Counted from the first letter of the stretch, positions 25,358 through 34,995 are shown. The stretch is 64,000 nucleotides of DNA from Robertkochia solimangrovi (GCF_007279655.1 NZ_QKWN01000001.1:310001-374000), one strand, 5' to 3'. Numbers and translations: made by a program. Notes: generated from the letters alone by a model not told the origin.

Positions 25358-26317
25358 TTAATTTCTTTTCAACTGAATATATACCGGGAAATGATCACTA
25401 ACTCCGCCAAAATATCGCTCACCCACAAACGTTCTGAAAGGCGTATCCTTATATTTTCCTTTCCACTCGCGAAGCATGATATCATTATAAATATTGGAAC
25501 TTTCATAACTGTGCATGCCTGACCGATTGGGTTGAAGAAATTTTTTAGAAAAAATGATCTGATCGAAAAGATTCCATCTTGAATTATGCACCAGGCTACC
25601 TCGGTTATATGGATCGATTAAATTCTCCATCGGATTATACAGCTCCCCAGTCAATAAATATTCCTTTATACTTGTTGAAAAAGGGTCATCATTAAAATCC
25701 CCCATAATAATAAATGAAGGGTCATTCTCCTTTTCTTTAATACCATTCATGACGAAATGCACGGTTTTGGCAGCTTCGATCCGTTTATAATCGGTAACGC
25801 CCATACCTTCTCTTCTGGACGGCCAGTGATTCACGATGACATGAATTCGTTCACCGTTCAATTCGCCGGTAACACGAAGCACATCCCTGGTATAGTCGCG
25901 CTGTCCTGATCTGTCATCTGTAATCATTACAGGTTCGGTATACGCTTCGAAAACTTCAAAACGTGTTCTATCATACAATAATGCAGTATCGATCCCTCTT
26001 TCGTCAGGAGAATCAAAATGAACGAAGTCATAATCGAGATCGGATAGATGATGTGAATTCAACAGGTCAGTAAGTACACGGTCATTTTCGGCTTCTGCAA
26101 CGCCAACAACGGCCGGTGGAAGATTCGACTCTTTGAATCCAATCCCTGCAATCGCCTGACCTAGTTTATAAAGTTTATTCTCATAGCGTTCATCATCCCA
26201 CTCTCTATCACCTTCCGGCGTGAATTCTTCATCCAGAATATACGGATTGTTCTCAGTATCAAATAAATTCTCAAGATTGTAAAATGCAACAGTATGGAGC
26301 TCCTTCTTTTTCATCAA
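25358..26317 (-). CDS. Endonuclease/exonuclease/phosphatase family protein
   Basis: 319 residues, no signal peptide. The EEP fold motifs are clear: VAFYNLENLFDTEN at the start (Asn/Glu metal site), VVGVAEAEN, VNHWPSRREG, FIIMGDFNDDPF and the C-terminal GVSDHFPVYIQL (Asp-His pair). The family includes nucleases and lipid or sugar phosphodiesterases, and the substrate is not predictable. It is divergent from hflX, with about 50 bases between the two start codons. Confidence 0.88.
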   Translation of the reverse strand: MMKKKELHTVAFYNLENLFDTENNPYILDEEFTPEGDREWDDERYENKLYKLGQAIAGIGFKESNLPPAVVGVAEAENDRVLTDLLNSHHLSDLDYDFVHFDSPDERGIDTALLYDRTRFEVFEAYTEPVMITDDRSGQRDYTRDVLRVTGELNGERIHVIVNHWPSRREGMGVTDYKRIEAAKTVHFVMNGIKEKENDPSFIIMGDFNDDPFSTSIKEYLLTGELYNPMENLIDPYNRGSLVHNSRWNLFDQIIFSKKFLQPNRSGMHSYESSNIYNDIMLREWKGKYKDTPFRTFVGERYFGGVSDHFPVYIQLKRN

Positions 26318-26343
26318 TTAAAAGTAATAAAAAATCAATTGAC

Positions 26344-26351
26344 TACCTTTG
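26344..26351 (+). promoter_or_regulatory. -7 promoter element for hflX
   Basis: TACCTTTG lies 16 bases before ATG 26368, implying a leader of about 10 bases. It excludes the longer open frame beginning at 26284, whose codons would fall upstream of transcription. Confidence 0.55.
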
Positions 26352-26367
26352 TACTTTATTTCATCAT

Positions 26368-27591
26368 ATGCTTGAAAAGAAGAATTTAGACTATGAAAAG
26401 GTAGTACTCATCGGAGTGATCAACCAGGAGCAGAACGAGGAAAAATCCAATGAATATCTGGATGAACTGGAGTTCCTTGCCTATACTGCCGGAGGCGAAG
26501 TTCAGAAACGCTTCACCCAAAAGATAGATGTTCCTAACCCGAAAACTTTCATCGGGACAGGAAAGATGGAGGAGGTCGAAACATTCGTAAAAGAAAATGA
26601 GATCGGGACCGTAATTTTCGATGACGAACTTACCCCTGCTCAACAAAAGAATATAGAACGCATATTAAAAGCGAAGATTCTGGATCGAACGAGTCTGATT
26701 CTGGATATTTTTGCACAACGGGCACAGACCAGTTATGCCCGAACTCAGGTTGAATTGGCACAATATCAATACCTTTTGCCAAGATTGGCCGGTTTATGGA
26801 CTCACCTTGAAAGGCAACGTGGTGGTATCGGTATGCGAGGACCGGGTGAAACGGAGATCGAAACTGACCGAAGGATCGTAAGAGACCGAATTGCACTTTT
26901 AAAACAAAAGCTGCAAAAAATTGACAAACAAATGGAAACACAACGGGGTAACCGGGGAGCACTTGTCAGAGTCGCTTTGATCGGTTACACGAATGTCGGC
27001 AAATCCACTTTGATGAATGTTATTAGCAAAAGCAATGTCTTTGCAGAAAATAAATTATTCGCGACTCTCGATACTACGGTACGAAAAGTGGTCATCGGCA
27101 ACCTTCCGTTTCTGTTAAGTGACACAGTAGGATTCATCAGGAAATTACCCACTCAACTGGTAGAATCATTCAAGAGTACGCTTGATGAAGTACGTGAAGC
27201 AGATCTGTTACTCCATGTGGTCGACATCTCTCATCCAAATTTTGAAGAACATATCGCATCAGTGAATAAGATCCTGGATGAGATAGACAGCGCAGATAAA
27301 CCAACCATTATGGTCTTTAATAAAATCGATGCCTATAAACATGAAACCATCGAAGATGATGACCTGATGACTGAGAAGACCAGCAAACACTTCACACTGG
27401 AAGAATGGAAAAAAAGCTGGATGAACCGAATAGGAGATAACGCACTATTTATCTCAGCATTGAATAAAGAAAATCTGGAGGAATTCAGAAAGAAGGTATA
27501 TGAAGCGGTTCGTGAAATACATATCACCCGGTTCCCTTATAATAATTTCCTGTATCCCGAATATCACGAAGATCTTGATACAAAAGAATAA
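26368..27591 (+). CDS. hflX: Ribosome-associated GTPase HflX
   Basis: 407 residues from ATG 26368 (MLEKKNLDYEKVVLIG). The N-terminal HflX nucleotide-binding-like domain is followed by the glycine-rich RQRGGIGMRGPGETEIETDRR and the GTPase domain: G1 GYTNVGKST, G3 DTVGF, G4 NKID and G5 SALN. HflX splits stalled or hibernating 70S ribosomes, including after heat stress. The start is fixed by the promoter motif at 26344-26351. It ends in a terminator beginning at its own stop codon. Confidence 0.95.
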   Translation: MLEKKNLDYEKVVLIGVINQEQNEEKSNEYLDELEFLAYTAGGEVQKRFTQKIDVPNPKTFIGTGKMEEVETFVKENEIGTVIFDDELTPAQQKNIERILKAKILDRTSLILDIFAQRAQTSYARTQVELAQYQYLLPRLAGLWTHLERQRGGIGMRGPGETEIETDRRIVRDRIALLKQKLQKIDKQMETQRGNRGALVRVALIGYTNVGKSTLMNVISKSNVFAENKLFATLDTTVRKVVIGNLPFLLSDTVGFIRKLPTQLVESFKSTLDEVREADLLLHVVDISHPNFEEHIASVNKILDEIDSADKPTIMVFNKIDAYKHETIEDDDLMTEKTSKHFTLEEWKKSWMNRIGDNALFISALNKENLEEFRKKVYEAVREIHITRFPYNNFLYPEYHEDLDTKE

Positions 27592-27617
27592 GCCTGGATT
27601 CCTCCAGGCTTTTTTTA
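27591..27617 (+). terminator. Rho-independent terminator after hflX
   Basis: AGCCTGGA (27591-27598) pairs with TCCAGGCT (27603-27610) across a 4-base loop, followed by seven T. The stem begins at the last base of the hflX stop codon. Confidence 0.92.
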
Positions 27618-27633
27618 TAAGAATTACAATTTC

Positions 27634-28563
27634 CTAGAAATTATAATTAAGTCCAAAAATCCAATAAGACTGGATATCATTATCGATATTATCGAAAGTT
27701 GCGTCAGCATTACCAATGGTATTCAGCGCATAATCGAGTGCTTCCTGCTGATTATCTCTGAGCGCAAACTCAAACCCTACTCCTATATTTTTCCATAAGG
27801 TATACCCAAAGGCATTCGTCCAGGTCCAGTTCGAATAATTACTATCCTTATAACTCATAAAAACAGAGAGATTGGATTTTATACTCAGAGCTCCAAACTT
27901 CCTGTTATAATCCGCAAGGATCTTACAACCTGCAGATGAAGTATAGATGTTATCTTCGTCACTAAATACGAGGTTATAGTTCAAAGGGTGAAATACAACC
28001 ACAAGATCATTGAGAGGAGTCCATGTAGCACCAATACCCAGATCAAGATATCCAGGATCATTAAAATTACTCAGAATCGTGGTTCGATATTCCATCAAGG
28101 CTGAAGCGGCAAATTTGCTGGATAATTTATAACCATATAAACTTGAAATATTAAAAACATCCGTAGCCTCGCGATAACTATCATCATCATTTGGATCATC
28201 CTTATCATCGTATTTCAACCATGACAAATTGATCAGTGCTGAATTACGCCAGAAATACTTTTCCTGGTTCAGGTTTGCATAAAGATTGACCGTACCGCCA
28301 ATCTTACCGGAGGAAACATTGGGTGTTCCTTGAGAATACCACTTATCAAATTCAGAAAGACTTATTCCTATAGTACCAAAAGCACCGTATCGCCAACCAG
28401 GATATTTATCAATCTTGCTTTGCAAGGCGTCGACTCTTTTTTGAATATCACTAATAGAATCCTTTTTTAATTTTTGAACCTCTTTGAGCTCATCTAATGT
28501 TTGGGAATAACCTGTTATTGAAACAAAAAACAGGAAGATAGGGAGTAGATACTTCATTTTCAT
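27634..28563 (-). CDS. DUF3078 outer-membrane-type protein
   Basis: 309 residues with a signal peptide (KYLLPIFLFFVSITGYSQ, cut near 21). A short coiled-coil-like segment (about 24-52, LKEVQKLKKDSISDIQKRVDAL) precedes alternating beta-strand sequence rich in aromatic residues that ends in WIFGLNYNF, the terminal Phe typical of outer-membrane barrels. This matches DUF3078, a Bacteroidota family of unknown function. It lies downstream of the SUF cluster on the same strand, 85 bases after DUF2480, and could belong to that unit; no promoter motif was found in the gap. Confidence 0.85.
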   Translation of the reverse strand: MKMKYLLPIFLFFVSITGYSQTLDELKEVQKLKKDSISDIQKRVDALQSKIDKYPGWRYGAFGTIGISLSEFDKWYSQGTPNVSSGKIGGTVNLYANLNQEKYFWRNSALINLSWLKYDDKDDPNDDDSYREATDVFNISSLYGYKLSSKFAASALMEYRTTILSNFNDPGYLDLGIGATWTPLNDLVVVFHPLNYNLVFSDEDNIYTSSAGCKILADYNRKFGALSIKSNLSVFMSYKDSNYSNWTWTNAFGYTLWKNIGVGFEFALRDNQQEALDYALNTIGNADATFDNIDNDIQSYWIFGLNYNF

Positions 28564-28648
28564 CCAGAAACACTTAAGTTGTTGATTTTACAGTGATTAA
28601 ATATACTGATATAAAAAATGCCAAAAAAGTTAGTGCTACAGAAAGCTA

Positions 28649-29152
28649 TTATTTTCGCTTAACTAACGGCACTGAAGAGCAAGCCTCCCCATACATGATA
28701 CTTTTCGCCACAGGTTGCAATTTTGCGAGCAACTGTAAATATGCATTTTCAGGAACCGGCTTCTTAGAACAACCTTTTACGATCACAGGCTTATTCTCAT
28801 ATTGAGACACATCGAAATCCCGTATAAGATCCTGAAAAATAACAGTTTCAAGCATTTTAAAATCTCCTGCAACCACTTTCTTTGCAATACCTTGTAATCG
28901 CGTAGAAAGGAACATTATCGCCCATGCTGGCAATATCGTATCTGAACTGCAATAAATCGCAACATACTTATCGCGATATTGTTCCCAATTATAGGTGTCA
29001 GCACGTTCTCTAAAATCCTTCTCCCGCAGTATCAATCCTTCATACAACCAATCACTGATATCCAGTCCGACCCTTTCTCCAACCGGATAGAGATCCTCCA
29101 GATCGAGGGTGACTAATTTGCTTTCTGCTACTCTATTTCTGATCTCCTCCAT
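28649..29152 (-). CDS. DUF2480 family protein
   Basis: 167 residues, cytosolic, no membrane segment. The sequence (LVTLDLEDLYPVGERVGLDISDWLYEGLILREKDFRE, and VIVKGCSKKPVPENAYLQL) matches the Bacteroidota family DUF2480. It lies 15 bases after sufT in the SUF region. Four cysteines are present, two of them in IYCSSDTILPAWA and VKGCSKKPVP. Position suggests a role in Fe-S cluster assembly or thiol chemistry, but none is shown. Confidence 0.85.
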   Translation of the reverse strand: MEEIRNRVAESKLVTLDLEDLYPVGERVGLDISDWLYEGLILREKDFRERADTYNWEQYRDKYVAIYCSSDTILPAWAIMFLSTRLQGIAKKVVAGDFKMLETVIFQDLIRDFDVSQYENKPVIVKGCSKKPVPENAYLQLLAKLQPVAKSIMYGEACSSVPLVKRK

Positions 29153-29167
29153 TTGAGTTGACTTAAA

Positions 29168-29491
29168 TTATAACAAGCCGAGTTCCAGCTTTGCTTCCTC
29201 GCTCATCAGATCCTGGCTCCATGGTGGATCAAAGGTTATCTCTACCTCTGCATCCTTTACATCATCGATGCTTTTAATTTTTTCTTCAACCTCTACGGGA
29301 AGTGTTTCCGCAACCGGACAATTTGGAGTGGTAAGAGTCATTAAAACCTTAACCTCTTGGTCTTCATTTACGAAAACATCATAAATCAATCCCAATTCAT
29401 AGATATCTACAGGGATCTCCGGATCATAAATCGTCTTTAGAACTCTGACAATCTTTTCTCCTAATTCAGTTGTATCTGTGGCTGTGCTCAT
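29168..29491 (-). CDS. sufT: SUF-linked MIP18/DUF59 family iron-sulfur assembly protein
   Basis: 107 residues, a MIP18/PaaD-like (DUF59) protein. Conserved features: LKTIYDPEIPVDIYELGLIYDV and TTPNCPVAETLP with the family's functional cysteine, and C-terminal FDPPWSQDLMSEEAKLELGLL. SufT-type proteins help maturation or delivery of Fe-S clusters. It lies seven bases after sufE. The symbol follows common use for the SUF-linked DUF59 protein and does not imply equivalence to the fused forms. Confidence 0.9.
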   Translation of the reverse strand: MSTATDTTELGEKIVRVLKTIYDPEIPVDIYELGLIYDVFVNEDQEVKVLMTLTTPNCPVAETLPVEVEEKIKSIDDVKDAEVEITFDPPWSQDLMSEEAKLELGLL

Positions 29492-29498
29492 TATTCTC

Positions 29499-29921
29499 TT
29501 AGTTTAATTGCGTCTGGTATGCGATCGCATACATTTTTAATTGTTTGATCATATTCACCAAACCATTAGCTCGTGTTGGTGACAAATGCTCCTTGAGTCC
29601 GATCTCATCGATGAATGCAGTATCTGCATTGATGATCTCCTGAGGTTTATGTCCCGAAAAAGCCCGGATGAGTATAGCGATAATCCCTTTCGTTATAATC
29701 GCATCACTATCGGCAGTGAACAATAACTTTTCATCTGATAATTCTGCATGCACCCAAACCTTACTCTGACAACCTTTAATTAGATTATCATCTGTTTTAT
29801 AAGCGTCATCGATCAATGGCAGTGACTTCCCCAACTCGATCATATACTCATATCGTTGCATCCAGTCATCGAACATGGAAAACTCATCTACTATATCCTG
29901 TTGAATTTCCTTTATTGTCAT
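29499..29921 (-). CDS. sufE: Sulfur acceptor protein SufE
   Basis: 140 residues from ATG 29921 (MTIKEIQQDIV). It accepts persulfide sulfur from SufS and passes it to the SufBCD scaffold. The acceptor cysteine is in LIKGCQSKVWVHAEL. The consensus promoter at 29937-29967 overlaps the 5' end of the longer open frame (29939), so the downstream ATG is the true start. It leads a sufE-sufT-DUF2480 unit. Confidence 0.93.
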   Translation of the reverse strand: MTIKEIQQDIVDEFSMFDDWMQRYEYMIELGKSLPLIDDAYKTDDNLIKGCQSKVWVHAELSDEKLLFTADSDAIITKGIIAILIRAFSGHKPQEIINADTAFIDEIGLKEHLSPTRANGLVNMIKQLKMYAIAYQTQLN

Positions 29922-29936
29922 AATCATTATTTTAAA

Positions 29937-29967
29937 CAAAAGTACAACATCACACTTTCGTAATCAA
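29937..29967 (-). promoter_or_regulatory. Full-consensus Bacteroidota promoter for sufE-sufT-DUF2480
   Basis: On the minus strand TTG (29967-29965) and TACTTTTG (29944-29937) are separated by exactly 20 bases. The leader to ATG 29921 would be about 10 bases. This makes sufE independent of read-through from sufS. Confidence 0.72.
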
Positions 29968-30019
29968 CTGTTTCTGTATATGGCACTATAGAAGGTATCG
30001 ATCAGAGAAAATATAACTG

Positions 30020-31234
30020 TTAGGCCAGCATTAAATGTGCTTTTTTGACCGCAGCCACAAGAACATCTATCTCTTCTTTCGTATTATAAAAGGCAAAGCT
30101 CGCCCGTACAGTACCCGGTATTTTGAAATAATCCATGATCGGCTGCGCACAATGGTGACCTGTACGTACGGCAACCCCTAATTTATCAACTATTGTTCCG
30201 ATATCATAGGGATGTACCCCTTCGATATTGAACGAAATCACCGATGTTTTATGCTTTGAAGTTCCATAGATACGCAAACCTTCTATTTCCTCCAAAGCCT
30301 TTGTGGCATATTCTAAAAGCTCATGCTCCCATGCCATGATCTCCTCCATCCCAATGGAATTCAGATAGTCAATAGCAGCTCCAAAAGCAATCCCTCCACA
30401 GATATTCGGTGTTCCTGCTTCAAATTTGTGAGGCAGATCTGCATAGGTGGTTTTTTCAAAGGTAACCTCAGCAATCATCTCACCTCCCCCCTGATAAGGC
30501 GGTAATTTATTTAACCATTCCTCCTTACCATACAGAACCCCTACTCCAGTAGGACCGCACATTTTATGTGCTGAAGCGACATAAAAATCAACATCCAGTT
30601 TCTGAACATCCGGTTTTAAGTGAGGACAAGCCTGAGCCCCATCGATCAATACCGCAGCCCCTACATTATGAGCGAGTTGTATGATCTCCTCTATCGGATT
30701 GACAGTCCCCAGAGCATTAGAAATATGATTACAAAAAACAAGTTTTGTATTTTCATTCAGTAATTCCTTATAGGAACTCATGATAAGCTCCCCATTTTCA
30801 TCCATCGGTATTACCTTCAGAATTGCCCCGGTTCGCTCACAAAGCATTTGCCAGGGAACGATGTTAGAATGATGTTCCATCGCTGAAACGATCAGTTCAT
30901 CCCCTTCTTTTAAAAAAGAACCGAATCCGTTTGCGACAAGATTAATTCCATGAGTAGTACCTGATGTAAAAATAATTTCATAGGAACGGGCAGCATTGAA
31001 ATGACCTCTGATCTTATTTCTTGCTTGCTCATATTTATCGGTTGCTTCCTGAGACAATGAATGCACCCCCCGATGAATATTTGCATTATAATTTGAATAA
31101 TAATCAACAATACAATCAATGACTTGCTTTGGTGTTTGTGAAGTCGCGGCATTGTCGAAATATACGAGTGGATAACCATTCACCTTTCTCTTCAGAATGG
31201 GAAAGTCTTCTCTTATTTTATTGATATCAAACAT
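30020..31234 (-). CDS. sufS: Cysteine desulfurase SufS
   Basis: 404 residues, a group II (SufS/CsdA-like) PLP enzyme. The PLP lysine is in FYVASAHKMCGPTGVGVLYG, and the catalytic cysteine in VRTGHHCAQPIMDYF, within the short loop typical of SufS that needs SufE for activation. TTHGINLVANGFG binds phosphate. It removes sulfur from cysteine for Fe-S assembly. A terminator lies upstream between it and sufD, and a -7 element at 31249-31256 suggests its own promoter. Confidence 0.96.
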   Translation of the reverse strand: MFDINKIREDFPILKRKVNGYPLVYFDNAATSQTPKQVIDCIVDYYSNYNANIHRGVHSLSQEATDKYEQARNKIRGHFNAARSYEIIFTSGTTHGINLVANGFGSFLKEGDELIVSAMEHHSNIVPWQMLCERTGAILKVIPMDENGELIMSSYKELLNENTKLVFCNHISNALGTVNPIEEIIQLAHNVGAAVLIDGAQACPHLKPDVQKLDVDFYVASAHKMCGPTGVGVLYGKEEWLNKLPPYQGGGEMIAEVTFEKTTYADLPHKFEAGTPNICGGIAFGAAIDYLNSIGMEEIMAWEHELLEYATKALEEIEGLRIYGTSKHKTSVISFNIEGVHPYDIGTIVDKLGVAVRTGHHCAQPIMDYFKIPGTVRASFAFYNTKEEIDVLVAAVKKAHLMLA

Positions 31235-31248
31235 AGGATCTGTTTACA

Positions 31249-31256
31249 CAAATGTA
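31249..31256 (-). promoter_or_regulatory. -7 promoter element for sufS
   Basis: CAAATGTA on the plus strand reads TACATTTG on the minus strand, 14 bases before the sufS ATG at 31234. No TTG at 19-23 bases. A terminator just upstream makes an independent promoter necessary unless read-through is frequent. Confidence 0.5.
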
Positions 31257-31331
31257 CTAAGTATTTAACTGAGGGTAAGCGCGATCTAACAAAAATCACA
31301 AACCCATATGTACCCGTTATTACCCGGGTAA

Positions 31332-31364
31332 AATAAAAAGACCGGCACTTAGAGATACCGGTCT
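31332..31364 (-). terminator. Rho-independent terminator between sufD and sufS
   Basis: On the minus strand AGACCGG (31364-31358) pairs with CCGGTCT (31345-31339) across a 12-base loop, followed by TTTTATTT. It lies 22 bases beyond the sufD stop and splits the SUF cluster into separate transcription units. Confidence 0.85.
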
Positions 31365-31386
31365 GTATAGTAAAAGCTGATACGTC

Positions 31387-32700
31387 TTACAGATCGAATC
31401 CGAGATTAACTCCCAGTTTCATAGCGATCAGTTTATTGATACGTTGCTTAACTTCTGGTATCTTAACGCTTTCCAGAACATTATTTGCAAATGCATACAT
31501 CAGCAATGCTCTGGCCTCTTTTTCAGGAATACCTCTTGATTTCAGATAAAACATAGCTTCATCATCCAGCTGACCAATGGTACAACCATGCGAACATTTT
31601 ACGTCGTCTGCAAAAATCTCAAGTTGTGGTTTCGCATTGATCGTTGCCGTATCATCGATAAGGATATTGTTATTCTGCTGGAATCCATTAGTTTTCTGTG
31701 CCTCCTTCTCAACGATGATCTGACCATTGAATACTCCGGTACTTCTGTCTGCATAGATCCCTTTATAATCCTGATGACTCTCACAGTTCGGAGTTGCATG
31801 ATGCACCAGCGTACTGTGATCCACATGCTGTTTGTCTCCAATAATAGTGACTCCTTTCAGGGTAGAATCAAGATATTCTCCTTTATGGAAGAATTGAAGA
31901 TTATTTCTGGTCACATTCCCCCCTAGCGAAAAGGTATGCACCAGCGCATGACTATTCTGCTGCTGTGAAATAAAAGTATTATCGATCAGTGAAGCAGATT
32001 GTCTGTCATTCTGAATTTTATAGTAATCAACGATCGCTCTTTTATTTGCAAAGATCTCTGTTACTGAGTTTGTAAGCACTGGATTATCAGTAAGACTCTG
32101 ATGTCTTTCGATAATCTGTACATGCGCGTTTTCACCCACAACGATAAGATTCCGAGGTTGCAATAGCAATGAAGATTCATTGCCTGTAGAAAAGTGCAGG
32201 ATCTGGATCGGTTTTTCCACTACTTTTCCTCTTGGAATATTTATAAAGGCTCCTTCACGGGAAAATGCAGTATTTAAAGCTGTCAGACCGTCGGTCTTCG
32301 CGATTTTATTGAAATAATTATCGATGATGATCTTGTACTTTGGCTTGGACAGCGCAGCACTCATCAAACATACGTCAAGACCTTCATGGGAAGTCTCAGA
32401 CAGATGTGAACTATAGATTCCGTCGATAAATACGATCTTATAAGAATCGATCTCATGAATGAAATATTTTTTTACTTCTTTGAATTCAAGAGATGATTCA
32501 TTTTTTGGAAACACACTGTAATCACTTTTAAGCAACTTACTTAAGGACGTATATTTCCAGGACTCCAATTTTTTGGAAGGGAATCCGAGATTTTCAAAGT
32601 CTTTTATCGCCTTACTTCTGACCTCATGTACCGGTAGATTCACATCTACGGTATCTTCAAATGCCATAAAGGACGATACCAGTTTATCTTTTAATTCCAT
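31387..32700 (-). CDS. sufD: Fe-S cluster scaffold subunit SufD
   Basis: 437 residues, SufB/SufD superfamily. The core beta-helix region includes the FIHEIDSYKIVFIDG segment, GKVVEKPIQILHF and IIERHQSL. The C-terminus holds the conserved histidine and cysteine of DVKCSHGCTIGQLDDEAMFYLKSRGI. SufD partners SufB and the SufC ATPase to build and transfer Fe-S clusters. It lies 15 bases after sufC and just before the terminator at 31332-31364. Confidence 0.95.
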   Translation of the reverse strand: MELKDKLVSSFMAFEDTVDVNLPVHEVRSKAIKDFENLGFPSKKLESWKYTSLSKLLKSDYSVFPKNESSLEFKEVKKYFIHEIDSYKIVFIDGIYSSHLSETSHEGLDVCLMSAALSKPKYKIIIDNYFNKIAKTDGLTALNTAFSREGAFINIPRGKVVEKPIQILHFSTGNESSLLLQPRNLIVVGENAHVQIIERHQSLTDNPVLTNSVTEIFANKRAIVDYYKIQNDRQSASLIDNTFISQQQNSHALVHTFSLGGNVTRNNLQFFHKGEYLDSTLKGVTIIGDKQHVDHSTLVHHATPNCESHQDYKGIYADRSTGVFNGQIIVEKEAQKTNGFQQNNNILIDDTATINAKPQLEIFADDVKCSHGCTIGQLDDEAMFYLKSRGIPEKEARALLMYAFANNVLESVKIPEVKQRINKLIAMKLGVNLGFDL

Positions 32701-32715
32701 GCTTGTGATTTCCTT

Positions 32716-33468
32716 TTATACAGTTGCCTCCTGCTTGATCCAGTCGTAACCTTTTTCTTCCAGTTCAAGTGCCAGTTCTTTTCCTCCGGATTTAACGATC
32801 TTACCATTGAGAAGCACGTGAACAAAATCAGGTACTATATAATCGAGTAAGCGCTGGTAGTGTGTGATCACAACCACTGCATTTTCATCATTCTTCAGAC
32901 GGTTTACCCCATTAGCCACAATTTTCAATGCGTCGATATCAAGACCTGAATCGGTCTCATCGAGAATTGCCAGTTTAGGCTCCAGCATTGCCATCTGGAA
33001 GATCTCGTTTCTTTTCTTCTCTCCTCCGGAAAAACCTTCATTAAGAGAACGTGAAAGGAACTTTCTGTCGATTTCAAGTAATTCGGATTTCTCTCTGATC
33101 TTTTTCAACATCTCATTAGCCGGCATCTCTTCAAGTCCTTTTGCCTTTCTGGTTTCATTGATCGCCGTTTTAAGGAAATTCGTTACGGTAACACCGGGAA
33201 TTTCAACAGGATATTGAAAAGAAAGGAAAACACCTTTGTGCGCTCTCTCTTCCGGAGCCAGCTCATTAAGCTCTTCACCTTCGAGAAGTACCGAACCTTC
33301 CGTGATCTCAAAATCTTCATTTCCTGCAATTACAGAGGCAAGTGTACTCTTACCGGAACCGTTAGGTCCCATTATGGCATGTACTTCTCCGGGTTTCACA
33401 TCCAGGTTAATACCCTTTAAGATCTCCTTACCTTCAACATTCGCATGTAAATTCTCAATCTTTAACAT
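32716..33468 (-). CDS. sufC: SUF ATPase SufC
   Basis: 250 residues, a soluble ABC ATPase of the SUF type. Walker A is GPNGSGKST, the signature motif is FSGGEKKRNEI, Walker B is LAILDETDSGLD, and the switch His is in VVVITHYQRLLDYI. It drives conformational change in the SufBCD scaffold. It lies 61 bases downstream of sufB. Confidence 0.97.
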   Translation of the reverse strand: MLKIENLHANVEGKEILKGINLDVKPGEVHAIMGPNGSGKSTLASVIAGNEDFEITEGSVLLEGEELNELAPEERAHKGVFLSFQYPVEIPGVTVTNFLKTAINETRKAKGLEEMPANEMLKKIREKSELLEIDRKFLSRSLNEGFSGGEKKRNEIFQMAMLEPKLAILDETDSGLDIDALKIVANGVNRLKNDENAVVVITHYQRLLDYIVPDFVHVLLNGKIVKSGGKELALELEEKGYDWIKQEATV

Positions 33469-33529
33469 ATGTATCTATTAACAATCCTGATTTCCAGGAT
33501 TAAATATTCAAAACTCTGTTTATACTTAA

Positions 33530-34975
33530 TTAACCTACTGACCCTTCCAGGGAGATTTCCAATAACTTTTGAGCTTCCACTGCAAACTCCATCGGAAGTT
33601 TATTCAAGACCTCTTTACTGAAACCATTCACGATCAAAGCGATCGCTTTTTCAGTATCGATACCTCTTTGGTTACAATAAAAGATCTGATCTTCTCCAAT
33701 TTTACTGGTAGTAGCCTCATGCTCGATCTGAGCAGTTTTATTCTTAGCCTCGATGTACGGGAATGTATGAGCCCCGCACTGATTACCCATCAACAGTGAA
33801 TCACACTGCGAAAAGTTCCTTGCATTGGCTGCACGACTATTGATCTGTACAAGTCCGCGATAACTATTCTGAGAACGACCGGCCGAAATACCTTTAGAGA
33901 TAATGGTACTTTTGGTATTCTTCCCTAAGTGGATCATCTTGGTACCGGTATCTGCCTGCTGATAATTATTAGTAACCGCGATAGAGTAGAACTCACCCAC
34001 AGAATTATCTCCTTTCAAGATACAGGAAGGATATTTCCAGGTGACGGCTGAACCGGTTTCCACCTGTGTCCAGCTAATTTTGGCATTAGTTTCACAAAGT
34101 CCGCGTTTCGTCACGAAATTAAAAACTCCACCTTTCCCTTCTTTGTCTCCAGGAAACCAATTCTGAACAGTACTGTATTTTATTTCAGCATCATCAAGAG
34201 CGACCAGTTCCACAACCGCTGCGTGCAATTGATTCTCATCTCGCATCGGGGCAGTACAACCTTCCAGATAACTCACATAACTTCCTTCATCTGCAATAAC
34301 CAGTGTACGTTCAAACTGACCTGTACCCGCCTGATTGATTCGGAAATATGTAGAAAGTTCCATAGGACACCTCACTCCTTTTGGGATATAACAGAAAGAA
34401 CCATCTGAAAATACCGCTGAATTCAAAGCCGCATAAAAATTGTCTTTCTTCGGCACCACAGAACCGATATATTTTTTAACGAGTTCCGGATGTTCTTTAA
34501 TAGCTTCAGAAATCGAACAAAATATGATCCCCTTTTCCGCCAATGTCTTCTTAAACGTTGTGGCTACAGAAACTGAATCCATCACTACATCAACCGCTAC
34601 TCCGGCGAGCTTCTTCTGCTCTTCAAGAGATATACCCAATTTCTTAAAAGTGTCCAGAAGTTCTGGATCCACTTCATCCAGGCTATCGTATTGCGGCTTT
34701 TTCTTAGGTGCAGAATAATAGGAGATCGCTTGAAAATCAGGCTTTTTATAAGTAACATTTGCCCACTCCGGCTCCTCCATCTCAGTCCATGCCCGATAGG
34801 CCTCGAGGCGCCATTCAGTCATCCAGGAGGGTTCTCCTTTCTTCAGGGAGATTGCCTTTACGATCTCTTCATTTAAACCAACAGGAAAAGTCTCAGATTC
34901 TATATCGGTATAGAAACCATATTCGTACTCCTTGGTTTCGAGTTCTTTCTTTAATTCTTCTTCAGTATATGCCAT
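33530..34975 (-). CDS. sufB: Fe-S cluster scaffold subunit SufB
   Basis: 481 residues, full length. Conserved regions: [41 protein letters not shown] with the conserved cysteine, the [25 protein letters not shown] segment and the C-terminal [16 protein letters not shown]. SufB is the main site of cluster assembly in SufBC2D. It lies 20 bases after sufA. Confidence 0.97.
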   Translation of the reverse strand: MAYTEEELKKELETKEYEYGFYTDIESETFPVGLNEEIVKAISLKKGEPSWMTEWRLEAYRAWTEMEEPEWANVTYKKPDFQAISYYSAPKKKPQYDSLDEVDPELLDTFKKLGISLEEQKKLAGVAVDVVMDSVSVATTFKKTLAEKGIIFCSISEAIKEHPELVKKYIGSVVPKKDNFYAALNSAVFSDGSFCYIPKGVRCPMELSTYFRINQAGTGQFERTLVIADEGSYVSYLEGCTAPMRDENQLHAAVVELVALDDAEIKYSTVQNWFPGDKEGKGGVFNFVTKRGLCETNAKISWTQVETGSAVTWKYPSCILKGDNSVGEFYSIAVTNNYQQADTGTKMIHLGKNTKSTIISKGISAGRSQNSYRGLVQINSRAANARNFSQCDSLLMGNQCGAHTFPYIEAKNKTAQIEHEATTSKIGEDQIFYCNQRGIDTEKAIALIVNGFSKEVLNKLPMEFAVEAQKLLEISLEGSVG

Positions 34976-34995
34976 TACAAATCTTTCTAACTATA

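Noticed and set aside
28593-28805. 70-codon plus-strand frame
   Set aside because: Covers the end of the DUF2480 gene on the opposite strand and has no recognisable features.
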